The translations under genes and the position numbers were made by a program. The notes under the pieces are model-generated. The model saw nothing but the letters and a program-made list of their open reading frames with translations, ran no database searches and was not told where the DNA came from. Below are positions 56,501 through 63,275 of a DNA stretch of 64,000 bases, in pieces. The stretch is from Plenodomus lindquistii (lineage: Eukaryota; Ascomycota; Dothideomycetes; Pleosporales; Leptosphaeriaceae). Every line of letters starts with the position of its first letter. The stretch's first letter is position 1. The stretch lies in NCBI GenBank assembly GCA_025504975.1, contig JANUWI010000001.1, positions 310,001-374,000 of the forward strand, given 5' to 3'.

Positions 56501-59165
56501 CTGTCAGCCGCCTGACAAATCCAACAAGCAAGAGCCGGGTAAAGACGAAAAGCTCGAGTCTGGAACTGGTCTGGGCGAAGGAGAAGGCGCGGAGGACATC
56601 TCAAAGGACATTGGAGACGATGAAGATCTCGATGAGCTGGCGCAGGAGAAGAAGGGAGAACGCGAAGGCAGTATTGAAAAGGAAGATGATGCTGTTGATA
56701 TGGGTGAACAAGACATGGAAGGCGACACTGAAGAGGTTGGCGAAAAAGAGGACAAGGGTGATGAATCTGGAGACGAAGGTGACGACGATGTGCAGAGCGA
56801 GGTTGGTAGTGTTGATGATCTTGGTCCAAGCGCAGTCGATGAGAAGATGTGGGATGAAGGTGGGAAGGAGGACGATGCGAAGGAGAAGGAGAGCAAAGAT
56901 GATGTTGGCACGGAAAACCAGGATGAGCAGGTGGCTTCTGAACAGAAAGAGAAAAAGGAAGAAAAGCGAGGCGAAGAGGGTGACGAGGGTGAGGAAGAAG
57001 AAAAGAAAGAAGGCCAAGGGGGTGAAGATGAAGAGATGGAGGGCGAAGACCAGGACGAGAATGTTGGGGCTGGCGAACCTGAGCAGATGGATCCTCATGC
57101 TAAAGAAGAGGAGACACTTGACCTACCGGAGGATCTCAACATCGATGGACAAGATGATGACGGCAAAGATGACGACAAAGAAGACGACATTGGTGACATA
57201 GATATGGGCGACGATTTTCCGGAAGATGAGATGGATCCTGACATGGAACCTGATGCACCAGACACTGTTGACGAGGAGATCGGGCCTGAGCAAGAGGGCG
57301 AGGAAGAGAAAGATACCACCGGTCACATCGAGGATGATGAGAAGGAAGCGGAAGAGGAAGAAGGCGGTGAGCCTATAGATGACGATGCGGTCCCTATGCC
57401 AGACGACAACATCCCCGACGACGATAACCGCGATACTAAAGAGACTGATCAAAACGAGCAGAACGCGGACGCAGGAGGGGGCACAGAAGCTAACGAGGAA
57501 GCGCACAAAGACAAGAAAGAGCAGGCTTCCGCAAGCGCCGCGAATCAAGACGAGGGTCAAGAGGGAGAGGCATCCGAGCAACAGCAAGAAACTGCAGATG
57601 CTGATGGTCAGCTTGGTCAAAAAGCAGCACCTGATGCAGGCGGCCGTGGTGAGCAGCCTGAAGAATCCCGCGAAACGCAGTCATTCAAGAAGTTGGGCGA
57701 TGTACTAGAGAAGTGGTATAATCAGCAAAAACAAATCTCCGAGGCACGTGACAAGGAGGAAACTCAGGTCCAGCAGATTGACAAGGAGGTCGACATGGCC
57801 GATGCGGATTTTGAGCACCTTAACGATGAGGAGATGCAGGCGGATACGCAAGCATTGGGAACGGCGACTGAGGAGCAGGCCAAAGCGTTAGATCATGATA
57901 TGGCGATGCCTGTCAACGAGGAAGACGAGAAGATGCCGGTTCGACCTGAAGACAACGAGGAGGAAGTTAGCGTGGATAAGGACGTCGATATGGCGGATGC
58001 CGACCCAGAAGACGCAGCCCTTCCCAAAGAGCAGCCACACCAGTCTAACGCTATGGAAGGTCAACCTCAAGCTTTCATCGGCGAGCAGAAGGATCTGTCT
58101 GACGATCAAGACCAAGATATGGAAGATGCCGTCCCGATTGACGACGACGCATCGTCCATCTCCTCTGTTCAGGACGTAGAAACGCAACTCGAACTCACAC
58201 GCCTCGACGCCTCGACGATGACCCCAGACACCGCACGCGCCCTCTGGCTCTCCCACGAAGCAGCAACCCACTCCCTCTCCCAACAACTGACCGAACACCT
58301 TCGTCTAATCCTCGCTCCCACCCTGGCCACCAAGCTCCGCGGCGACTTCCGCACAGGCAAGCGCCTCAACTTGAAGCGCATCATTCCTTACATCGCATCA
58401 GGCTACAAGCGCGACAAGATCTGGCTCCGACGCAGTCAGCCCTCAAAACGCAGCTACCAAGTCATGATCGCGCTCGACGACTCAAAATCCATGGCTGAAA
58501 GCGGCGTGAGTAATCTAGCCCTCAAGACAATGACGCTCGTAACCAAATCCCTATCCATGCTCGAAGTCGGCGAAGTATCCGTCGTCGGATTCGGCGACGG
58601 CGTAAACGTCGCCCACGATTTCGACAAGCCCTTCACCTCCGAAGCCGGCGTGCGCATATTCGAACAATTCGGCTTCGACGCCGCAAAAACCAACATTCGA
58701 GGTCTCGTAGACAAAAGTCTAGACTTGTTCGCCGAAGCACGACGAACGGCGAGTCACAGCGCCGGCGACGATCTCTGGCAACTCATGCTCATCGTCAGCG
58801 ACGGGATATGCGATTCCCACGCTGAAATCCAGAGACTGGTGCGTAAGGCGCAGGAAGAACGTGTTATGATTGTTTTCATTATTATTGATTCGAGTGCGAC
58901 GGGGGGGACGACGAGTGCCCCTGTTCCTGCGCCGGCTGAGGAGGTGGTTGCGCAGCCACAGGCACCAGTGCAGAAGGAAATGAGTAAAACGAGTATACTG
59001 GATCTGCAGTCTGTGGAGTTCAAAGATGGGAAACCAGAGATTACAAAGTATATGGAGAAATTCCCGTTTAGGTACTATCTTGTTGTGAGGGATGTTAGGG
59101 AGTTGCCGGGGGTGTTGGCGGGGGCGCTGAGGCAGTGGTTTGGGGAGGTTGCTGGGAGTGCGTAA
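44523..59165 (+). CDS. MDN1: Midasin, giant AAA+ ATPase of pre-60S ribosome maturation
   Basis: It is a dynein-like ATPase that removes assembly factors (Ytm1/Erb1, Rsa4) from pre-60S particles in nucleolus and nucleoplasm. A single uninterrupted 4,880-residue frame (yeast 4,910). Six AAA+ modules are marked by Walker A motifs: GLAGSGKT (268-275), GETGTGKT (600-607), GPTSSGKT (1040-1047), GETGCGKT (1329-1336), GNPGVGKT (1716-1723) and GQPGSGKT (2023-2030). The Walker B position of module 6 reads VLDNANL instead of DE, and the other modules keep DE or ED. A long helical linker follows (about 2300-4000), then a D/E-rich tether of about 550 residues (4000-4555) and the C-terminal MIDAS domain with DDSKS (4652-4656). 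The start is the ATG at 44523; the frame is open to a TTG at 44511, which is not a valid start. The absence of introns over 14.6 kb is notable. Confidence 0.97.
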   Translation: MVNIKVLAAEALNPATTEAVFLQHGALLTELCARWIQSGAETEAKIAAFGRLLPLAPHLAEHVERFLAYSSNSPLVGSHSSVSSENSLGLARESDLLELLLGTFRLLSYACRHFAKYVRAVALESLFQHPSRSVRYIAVRTFCLYVHAADYATQEMIKRHVGEGECEGHWEGRTIDYRFLALWEEKRWKSLQESVKVQQAQGEQLYPASVYHDLSPFTVNVNGILLPRLDGAPSQETPSELVATPTTEANLKSIAQGLLASSPLLLTGLAGSGKTLLTRQFAWQLNKLDKMVTLHLNEQSDAKLLIGMYATGAKPGTFNWRAGVLTTAVREGRWIFIEDLDRAPIEVISTLLPLIERGELLIPSRGETVRAARGFRIIATMRSALNPRGQEITPRQNMIGHRFWNSVTVQMPQLGEFQQIIQTKYPVLGKHVDGIMRVYSRLLELYADAKFSSENGTSIRAMTPRDLLKWCDRIAVLLSQSVSFSTAQKDDMFMEAFDCFAGSLRSDLARLKVMSCVAEELHIDPQRRDHLLRDRTTKLSIPSKTTTSGQIQIGRARLAKHKAARRTGPGRPFSTNDYTLRLLEKVAVAVDRKEPLLLVGETGTGKTTCIQYLAEQLGRKLVAFNLSQQSESGDLLGGFKPVNVRSLVIPLKDEFDEIFDTTFSRKKNARFIEMLGKRVAKGEWKRVCTLWREALKMVHAARKAHESQTSSPDPDGGQPKKRRKTDSLPKNFPTARWEKFSADLHDLEAQLASGSEAFAFSFLEGNIVKAVRNGDWVLLDEINLASSDTLEALTDLLGGGPDGNPSILLTETGNVERVVAHPNFRVFAAMNPATDVGKKDLPPGIRSRFTELYVESPDSDEKSLRSIVEEYLGGDSLDPAIVRVAHAVTSLYLEIQKLAKSNMLVDGADQKAHFSLRTLTRTLSYARDIAPLCSLRRALYEGFHMSFLTFLGKASEDLVAPLIIKHLFPQKAAMKAELGKPLQEPSDNRTYVRQGHYWLRQGVHAVEEQEQYIITPFVQRNMNNLIRAASTRKYPVLIQGPTSSGKTSMIEYLAKRSGNKFVRINNHEHTDLQEYLGSYVSGADGKLVFQEGMLVRALREGHWIVLDELNLAPTDVLEALNRLLDDNRELLIPETQEVVRPHNDFMLFATQNPAGLYGGRKVLSRAFRNRFLELHFDDIPVNELTEILHRRTMIPETWCKRIVKVYRELSTLRQENRIFEQKSFATLRDLFRWAQRKADTIEDLANNGYMLLAERVRKEDERVAVKKILEKVMSEKGPKVTIDTEKMFSVDGALTAQVNNEVVWTHAMRRLFVLVSHAIRNNEPVLLIGETGCGKTTVCQLLADQLQNQLHIVNAHQNTETGDLIGAQRPIRNRAAIEDVLRQQLLQALQGIQSDNMNDELSSLGIDELLALYDKLDPEARNRIPEDQRTVIQANRAKVSALFEWADGSLVYAMKQGHYFLLDEISLADDSVLERLNSVLEPSRSLLLAEKGPVDSHVTANDGFQFLATMNPGGDYGKKELSPALRNRFTEIWVPAMSNLDDILQIVRSKLKPELAHFAGAIVSFSQWFNDKYNTSVSSSISIRDTLAWVSFINKSTHDDPVFGVIHGAAMVFIDTLGANPAGLLAISATFIDDERKACLHHLSKLLGRDGAALYSSTVEIVSSNSVFQLGSFSIPKFSSAASEALNFSLEAPTTRSNAMRVVRALQLPKPILLEGNPGVGKTTLVTALAKAIGKPLTRLNLSEQTDLMDLFGSDVPVEGGAAGTFAWRDAPFLKAMKNGDWVLLDEMNLASQSVLEGLNAVLDHRGEVYISELDQTFHKHVDFRVFAAQNPHHQGGGRKGLPASFVNRFTVVYADVFRPDDLILICKKIFPDIAEEEVTRLIRFVAELDDQVVTRRAFGNSGAPWEFNLRDTLRWLQLLASQDFPGTARDFLDTIFVQRFRTENDRARLRKLFETQYGTHEPRISHFHNLSTSALQVGLGLLLRNVSTTRPDTISTLRVDQLGPMEALMVSVKQNWPVVIVGQPGSGKTSMMNQLASFVGARLVTFSMNADVDAMDLVGGYEQVDPTREVHRCLERLEAFVRIKTANLKNPVQAYVKLLESLQSNSQLSLSIIGPHLESIAQHDAEATDLLKELQRLHQYSSQQIDGARFQWVDGILIRALEQGSWLVLDNANLCSSAVLDRLNSLLEPNGYLSINEHSTADGEARIVRPHPDFRIFMTMDPRFGELSRAMRNRAVEICLLEPNTLEQQLESVLEYPLESAMYRFRQFQENEEHSVLTLQQQFENLGFTDNAFLASFVTQSTQGLITLSAQSTTNGATGDHTTQLMVAAPNPDLPGERLAHLARFYESAWGSNVPALTQPTGSKLLSELLAYHPLGNELCLHRNTATEALGMWYDDVYDIMLDLYNMQQAIQNLPSARFERRKERQKLPAFLHAYWQALVKVVEGLWTAHRNGEQLEATYLKPLRTLFWAFFALTTAKAFDRATFQTYLKMLTSAVPSISQDSTPLLEAVSSTLSKQVAVFGSDVQLTTGLGMERIWRAFKPLTPKTQAQLKAILELEDLADRLDAVMWKSKLRIDELIQIRERIASALTLVRQDDVHAQELIISFSAAVQDLEQSVGEDDVVITPYFEEEFEGLCQFLDVAFSDVAEQRYTSPTCATVTTRAKSALLARRATKLTTIAAGKSTLPTEHFAKSFRYLGLTRPAANAMVLQGQFHTAVLGKLHGADEVQLVQLDRFEAELQVLSQQLATDAERITQDQEAALSRLFCVIREQLIETHADVGTEATRPLEGGVTITEAHRLILSKGLEDLHTSKPETIDAAAWIKLSLFGLQLYVPNYPHDPALRPMIERRIFNEQKASMISALTALQQFQLDFTGEDMTFRIRQVQSAIERMGAEPPVPEIVRPEVSELDSLQGEFANLLSTIQPLLNSSMSIEEAVQDVTLQQNIFRIIQRLTVRYRAYDDITDTVVGFLACLAIGLVLGKKEQEDKVSTAVSRSLSYVSQETPFFGGSRAFTKSGNNLQAIERALGQEYSVLDIRWHALHTFSILQGTDPALLETSAARNLLHDLFSSLYGDWKAKLLEDQEKEAMDTSLYTYRGMDEDNDEEDPTLFPDYEAEAEAEEEEQQQKAPVAPSNARDHAIRLANMHAELFLQGREASDAVKDLLTWCAKELNRVSNGKSQGTKHEDALPAIYLALEQRTDALASSGAGKDYNFYFDANLSEAKRLIALIHRIQIRYRQIRNVWPEHQTLSDVLRTCDEALEFRHVDPVAKFITKAEKLYTYMHEWQKVASREYNTANVYDDLTKLLVSWRQLELTTWAKLFDLEEAKFRDDAKSWFFVAYETIIAAVESIEEEQNIRTHAKNLLKSLEDFFEATTMGQFEQRIKLLESLRQHALMRMQDVESFRIIYTALDNFLAYYSRLNKPVHEALAKGRQSLEKEVKDVIKLASWKDTNIEALKQSAKTSHRKLSKLVRKFRALLNQPVSGLVNAGFPDQTHLMQAVAMPPVLTATNAEALELCTGSVPGWQDRPTRFKNLGITISMMRNLSTVNSESVNGAAYINEFIADLASSMVELQKATPPTLTEENKESVQHLKTQKRKLYADTMKELRQMGVNYNLSVDTLSKQDELSTVLSTMPLVHGNGKFGNAAEYHLHKAVNAMPQVRAVYKEHSGDLTANDVNKSIGFLEGLLHISIRQRGVLSKATQNLQDAKAPMSLIEGVCQSAATQLSRASHDEVEATNGLQPQLRWLAAMIKTGADVVHAQEKLGKTNELDTLLRSMREWTGKLTELANRFDGLPKLPASVVAEAHGELHEAVTSNLRDLQMTFDDWLNNDIARTTLRHIQPFLFHSPMIESTSLPPHTNVTVEDYAKRIYDALDLILGSAQDVEASLNAIPTSSEDATWLVKEEQALSAALGSLHASRITEALQTLMQNMQYLHEGQHLRSIAALFVSIRPILDQYMASHNYLVARFDTLHAATANLLHRLQKSFIQIGTHGFCQPPDKSNKQEPGKDEKLESGTGLGEGEGAEDISKDIGDDEDLDELAQEKKGEREGSIEKEDDAVDMGEQDMEGDTEEVGEKEDKGDESGDEGDDDVQSEVGSVDDLGPSAVDEKMWDEGGKEDDAKEKESKDDVGTENQDEQVASEQKEKKEEKRGEEGDEGEEEEKKEGQGGEDEEMEGEDQDENVGAGEPEQMDPHAKEEETLDLPEDLNIDGQDDDGKDDDKEDDIGDIDMGDDFPEDEMDPDMEPDAPDTVDEEIGPEQEGEEEKDTTGHIEDDEKEAEEEEGGEPIDDDAVPMPDDNIPDDDNRDTKETDQNEQNADAGGGTEANEEAHKDKKEQASASAANQDEGQEGEASEQQQETADADGQLGQKAAPDAGGRGEQPEESRETQSFKKLGDVLEKWYNQQKQISEARDKEETQVQQIDKEVDMADADFEHLNDEEMQADTQALGTATEEQAKALDHDMAMPVNEEDEKMPVRPEDNEEEVSVDKDVDMADADPEDAALPKEQPHQSNAMEGQPQAFIGEQKDLSDDQDQDMEDAVPIDDDASSISSVQDVETQLELTRLDASTMTPDTARALWLSHEAATHSLSQQLTEHLRLILAPTLATKLRGDFRTGKRLNLKRIIPYIASGYKRDKIWLRRSQPSKRSYQVMIALDDSKSMAESGVSNLALKTMTLVTKSLSMLEVGEVSVVGFGDGVNVAHDFDKPFTSEAGVRIFEQFGFDAAKTNIRGLVDKSLDLFAEARRTASHSAGDDLWQLMLIVSDGICDSHAEIQRLVRKAQEERVMIVFIIIDSSATGGTTSAPVPAPAEEVVAQPQAPVQKEMSKTSILDLQSVEFKDGKPEITKYMEKFPFRYYLVVRDVRELPGVLAGALRQWFGEVAGSA

Positions 59166-60104
59166 ATTGCGGTGGCGAGTGATTCCATTGGGCGCATCAT
59201 AGGAGTTTGATATGCATTATAAGGCGTTGCGTAAGGAGTATGGATAGTAATTCGAGAGTCTCAAACGTCAATAACAAGATCTTTCGTTGGAAGTCCATTG
59301 GGATGCTGCTGATCGACGTGACATTCACATCACACCTCAATATTAGATGTGGCGCTCATTCCTGCCCGGGGCAAGTTTCTCATATCTTTGTACCCTGTTG
59401 TTCCGCAGCATGTCAGGAATACTGCGCTTGGCTTCGAGCTGATCTGTAGGGGACGGCCAGTAGTCTCGTGGTACGATACCTTCTCCCACGCCCCGGGGGC
59501 GCACACCAGTGATGCTTGTCACAATCTTAAAGCAACAATACCTGGTCACTCCGCTTCCTTCCATGCTCCACTTACAACCCTGTGTCGCGTCTCGAATGAA
59601 GAGCGTGAATGCCTCGTTGCCTACTATTACTAACAAGCCGTTGTGCAGGCCGGCCAATAGAAGACGCATCAGCGCTGGCTAATTCGCCTTGACTAATGCA
59701 CCGTGGCCTCCATATGATTTGATGTACCGGTACGTAGGCGAATTAACATGGCCATCGCGTACCGATAACGGCGACTCCGTGGATGATGATCCCTAGGTAC
59801 CTCACTGCTGCGTCTTGTGGCAGATCCCTGCCAAATGACCGGACGCGAGCGATACAGTACATGCAATGTGATCACCTCGTAGGTTCAACATCTGGCAAGG
59901 GGTGTCCAAACCTGGGTTTTGGCCTGCAAGACGGAGGGCTATGTCTCGGTACAGACCCACGCACGTCAGCCTGTACTGGTACTTATTGGCATCCATCATG
60001 CAGAGCGACACATCGCACCCTGCTCATAGTCACATCAAGCCGTTCGAACGGAAATTCATCGTGATCATACGTCAGACAATACGACTTTAAGTGAAGCGAC
60101 AAGA
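59166..60104. other. Intergenic region after MDN1
   Basis: About 0.9 kb without a supported gene; short open frames exist on both strands without protein character. It should contain the MDN1 terminator and the upstream sequence of the small gene at 60211. Confidence 0.5.
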
Positions 60105-60110
60105 TATATA
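60105..60110 (+). promoter_or_regulatory. TATA box of the small gene at 60211
   Basis: TATATA lies 106 bp before the ATG at 60211, followed by a C/A- and pyrimidine-rich leader. Confidence 0.5.
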
Positions 60111-60210
60111 GAGATCTGATCTCCTGGTTTCTGCTTCATCCTTTCGAAAGCACATCAGACCAAACAGCAAAGAATTCTGTCCTCGAATCTACCGACGTGT
60201 GTAGTCTATC

Positions 60211-60524
60211 ATGCCTTACATTTCAACAGACGCCGCAAGCAGCCTTGTCGCAAAGACACTTAACAGTACCTCTACTTCCCACTTTACAGAACACAAGATC
60301 TGGTCGTAATATCGCCATATTTCTGCATCCCTGCGAGCACATTACTTACAATTGATAGCGTCTCCGCCAACTGCTCCTGCTCTGCTATTGGCACATACAA
60401 TGACGGCGTACATGATATTAAAGCTCACTCGTTCATCTCTTCGGCATCACACACCATACCGCTTCAGAGCCAATCTGCGCAAGACTACGACTTGAAGTCT
60501 ATAGATCCGCAATTTGATGAGTAA
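60211..60524 (+). CDS. Small two-exon protein of unknown function (86 aa)
   Basis: Exons are 60211-60305 and 60359-60524. The 53-bp intron (60306-60358) has donor GTAATA, branch CTTAC at 60345-60349 and acceptor ATAG; splicing joins HKIW to SANCSCSAIGTYND in frame. The intron size and branch-to-acceptor distance equal those of the verified introns in this window, and a TATA box lies 106 bp upstream. The product starts MPYISTDAASSL, has no signal peptide or membrane segment, contains a CSC pair in the middle and ends in an acidic tail (SIDPQFDE). I recognise no family. Each exon is too short to show as an ORF, so the gene is easily missed. The main doubt is that a chance two-exon match of this length is possible. 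Confidence 0.45.
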
Positions 60525-61317
60525 TTGAGAAAGAAGACAGCTTGCGGGGAGAATCCTGTGGCGGTGCACGCGAGCGGGTAGCGTATCCGGCGGGATGGTG
60601 TCAGGAGCTTTAGCGTGGTCTAGCGTGGACCCACCACGTATTTGGGCCGACTCAAGAAGTTTAATTGCATCGCGACTGACACATCTGCTCTTACTATGTT
60701 GGGTTCTTTCATCGCAACCAGACGTCCGTGACTCTCGTGCAGCAGCAGAGCCCAGATGCTTTCACACAGGCTGGTCATGGAATAGCTGGCAACCCGAAGA
60801 TACGGCATAGATCACCCGAACAGCCCTGCAGCGATCTGGTGTCATTGGGGATTTGGCGCTATGTTCCAAAGCAAGACACTTCTCTGGTATGCACCGGAGA
60901 CAGCGTGACCGAAGGCTGAACAAAAAAGCTGCAACGACATTGGCTGGATACTCACCGGTCGTTGCGGATCCGCTGCATCATTGGATGTCCGGTCAGGCGT
61001 CCGGACTATGTATGCATCCCAGCTCCTGTTCGTCAGTGAGCAGAGCACAATTTCAAATCCTTACGACTACCGGTAGCGCATAGGGGAAAAAATAAGCTGT
61101 AAATGCGAAGATCTAATTCAGGGCGCTTGTCGCAGCAAGACGTCCACAAAAAGCACCAAATTCCCTGAAGCCCACGGAGATGCCACAGCGAAGACGCACC
61201 CACGGAAATAGTATCATCAGAAGGATCTGTCGCGAAAAAGCAGCATCATGGTAGGTGTAGTTTTTCTCAATTCATGCATACTAGTTCCTCCAAATCGCGG
61301 TATGTGTGATATTTCCT
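60525..61317. other. Intergenic region without supported gene
   Basis: About 0.8 kb; only short open frames without recognisable features. It separates the convergent ends of the genes at 60211 (plus) and 61318 (minus). Confidence 0.5.
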
Positions 61318-61683
61318 TTAGTTTGCCAAAGAACCTGCGGCACCACTGTCCTTGCAGTAAGAGCTCAGCTCCTTTCCTCCAATGTGCCATCCGTCGGAAT
61401 GGCAAACATCTAGGTTCCCAATGTTCTTCTGTATTTCATTTTAGAGGGTTGACGTGCGTTACAAGGCTGGAATACATACCACAGCGCAATCAGGGCATTG
61501 ATCCCATTGGTTCTCTCCAGTGTTCCTCTTCAAGTAGGCTGCGCAAGCAGCGGCTGTAGCCTCTTTGTTGTACACATTCTGTCCTCCGATCTTATCCACG
61601 CAAACTCCGCTGTGGTGCAGGTCGGCGGCAACGAATGATGTAAGGAGTGCGGCGATGGCGACGAAAGCTGAAGTGATACGCAT
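61318..61683 (-). CDS. Small secreted cysteine-rich protein (99 aa), effector-like
   Basis: Exons are 61683-61476 and 61409-61318. The proposed 66-bp intron (61410-61475) has donor GTATTC and acceptor CCTAG. A signal peptide covers residues 1-20 (MRITSAFVAIAALLTSFVAA). The mature part has six cysteines (28, 47, 63, 66, 72, 88), enough for three disulfides. It shows the motif string DLHHSGVCVD, NTGENQWDQCPDC and, in exon 2, VCHSDGWHIGG followed by YC. I recall this combination (CPDC ... C.SDGWHIGG.E...YC) in small secreted proteins of Pleosporales. Without splicing the frame stops six residues after CPDC..., giving only 74 aa and losing the last two cysteines. A TATA-like TATAA lies about 140 bp upstream on the minus strand (61821-61825). 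Function is unknown; secretion and a host- or microbe-directed role are inferred. Confidence 0.75.
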
Positions 61684-62421
61684 GTTGATAGTTATGATTA
61701 TCGGTGTGATTATGCGGAAGTATTATCTCAAGATAAGTGAAGGGCTTGAGGATGTTTGAACGAGTGTGAGCACGATGATTCTGGGTAAAGAGTTCATAGC
61801 CACTGTCGACCACCGCATACTTATACAAAGCGAACAACACACTGCGATCGCTCCTGGGAAAGAGCAATGTCATGAGAACAACGCTCAGATATTTGATTCA
61901 GGGAGTTGTCTAACCAGCTCAGTCGAAAAGTGGAGCGTGTGAACTCGCTCGGAACTTGCCTGCCGTGGGATCGCAGTCAAAAATTCGCCCAAATTCCGGA
62001 TAACCTGCCCTGCGATGCAAAAATATGAGGTCAAATCACCCAAGAAGATGAGATTTACTTCTCATGCAGGATCTTTCCAGGACAAAGTGCGCTTGGCAGC
62101 GAAGAGGCTGAAACAAACAGCTGTCATGCCTTTCGGCCCGACCTGTTGTAGGATCGTGAAGCCACACCGACAACCGACAGCAACCAATCGCAGTATGACA
62201 TCCTAAAATCGAACAATGGGTACCACCGTACTGGATCCATCATCAATGACAAACCTATCATTAACAGCCGCAAGCAGTTCCTCATGGATTCGGACCTATA
62301 CCCTTGTTTCTGCGCACCATTTCGAGTACTATCAAGCAGGGTATGCTTTACAATAACCGGAGACGCTGAGAGGGAACTGTGCCGAAAGTTACATGAGATC
62401 TTGTGGAACTGCGAGAAAGCG
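61684..62421. promoter_or_regulatory. Divergent intergenic region between two secreted-protein genes
   Basis: It lies between the divergent starts of the cysteine-rich protein (61683, minus) and the secreted protein at 62541 (plus). No coding sequence is supported. Both genes have TATA-like elements in this region, which would allow strong, inducible transcription. Confidence 0.5.
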
Positions 62422-62429
62422 TATATATA
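62422..62429 (+). promoter_or_regulatory. TATA box of the secreted protein gene
   Basis: TATATATA lies 119 bp before the ATG at 62541, followed by a C/A-rich leader. Confidence 0.65.
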
Positions 62430-62540
62430 GATGGAGACCTTGCCACCAGATCTATCATTCACTATTTCAAGGGCTTCGATAGCACCACACTCTACGTTCA
62501 TTCCATCACACTCATTTTCCAAACTACACACTCCTTCACC

Positions 62541-63275
62541 ATGCATTTTACATCAGCCTTCGTCCTCGCTTCGAGCGCCGCACTCATCGCTGCTGCACCC
62601 GCTCCCATCAACATTGGTGCTGACGATGTCATTCTTCATGGCAATGGTCGCTACGCCGTTATGAAGCGATCCGATCTTGAAGCGCTCGAGGCTGCTCGTA
62701 ACGCTGCTACCGCACCACCCAAGCCCAGCTACCTCGATGATTCGATCGCTACTTTCTCCGGTAGCGAGACCAACGTCACCCCCGGCAGGCTCTCAAAGCG
62801 TGCCGGCGACACCATCATCATTCCCAACCCCAAGTCCCGCTTCCTCGGATGGGACATGCTCATGAGCACCGTCGTAAAGGGAGCCCCCACCAGCGTCGCC
62901 GTCACGAGCGGCCACTCCATCTCCAACTCCATCTCCGTCGGCGTCAGTTCCGACATCTCGATCATCAAGGAGTTCCTCAGTGTTTCCACCAGCGTCGACT
63001 ATAGCACCACATGGGAGTCAAACCAGAGCCAGCAATTTACTGCGGAAGTGCCGGCCGGAAAATTCGGTGCATTCGTTAGCAACGCATGGACACACCGCGA
63101 GAGCGGAAACATCTGGTCCGGCAAAATTGGTGAATCTGGCGACTTGACCTACTACCAAGCTGATTCTTTCGACTCTAAGAACTACGGCGAGCTCAGCTGG
63201 GTAGATGGCGTTATCAGCCTTTGCACGGGTGACGAGTTCCCGTTGAAGCGTTGCATTGGTGAGGGCACTTTGTAG
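62541..63275 (+). CDS. Secreted pre-pro-protein, effector-like (244 aa)
   Basis: A single exon. Residues 1-19 form a signal peptide (MHFTSAFVLASSAALIAAA). A pro-region rich in Ala, Asp and Pro follows, ending in LSKR (K86-R87), a Kex2-type cleavage site, so the mature protein would be residues 88-244. The mature part has a long Ser/Thr/Val-alternating stretch (SGHSISNSISVGVSSDISII and onward), suggesting amphipathic beta strands, then EVPAGKFGAFVSN and two cysteines near the C-terminus (228 and 238). The pattern recalls a fungal secreted family deposited as celp0028 effector-like proteins; that name is from memory and uncertain. Alternating strands of this kind also occur in pore-forming beta proteins, but I claim no such activity. 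The start is the ATG at 62541, just after the C/A-rich leader. Confidence 0.85.
   Translation: MHFTSAFVLASSAALIAAAPAPINIGADDVILHGNGRYAVMKRSDLEALEAARNAATAPPKPSYLDDSIATFSGSETNVTPGRLSKRAGDTIIIPNPKSRFLGWDMLMSTVVKGAPTSVAVTSGHSISNSISVGVSSDISIIKEFLSVSTSVDYSTTWESNQSQQFTAEVPAGKFGAFVSNAWTHRESGNIWSGKIGESGDLTYYQADSFDSKNYGELSWVDGVISLCTGDEFPLKRCIGEGTL

Noticed and set aside
56476..57620. Long hydrophobic or Ser-rich minus-strand ORFs opposite the MDN1 acidic region
   Set aside because: Reverse complements of GAA/GAG/GAT-rich codons give Phe/Leu/Ser runs. They are not genes.
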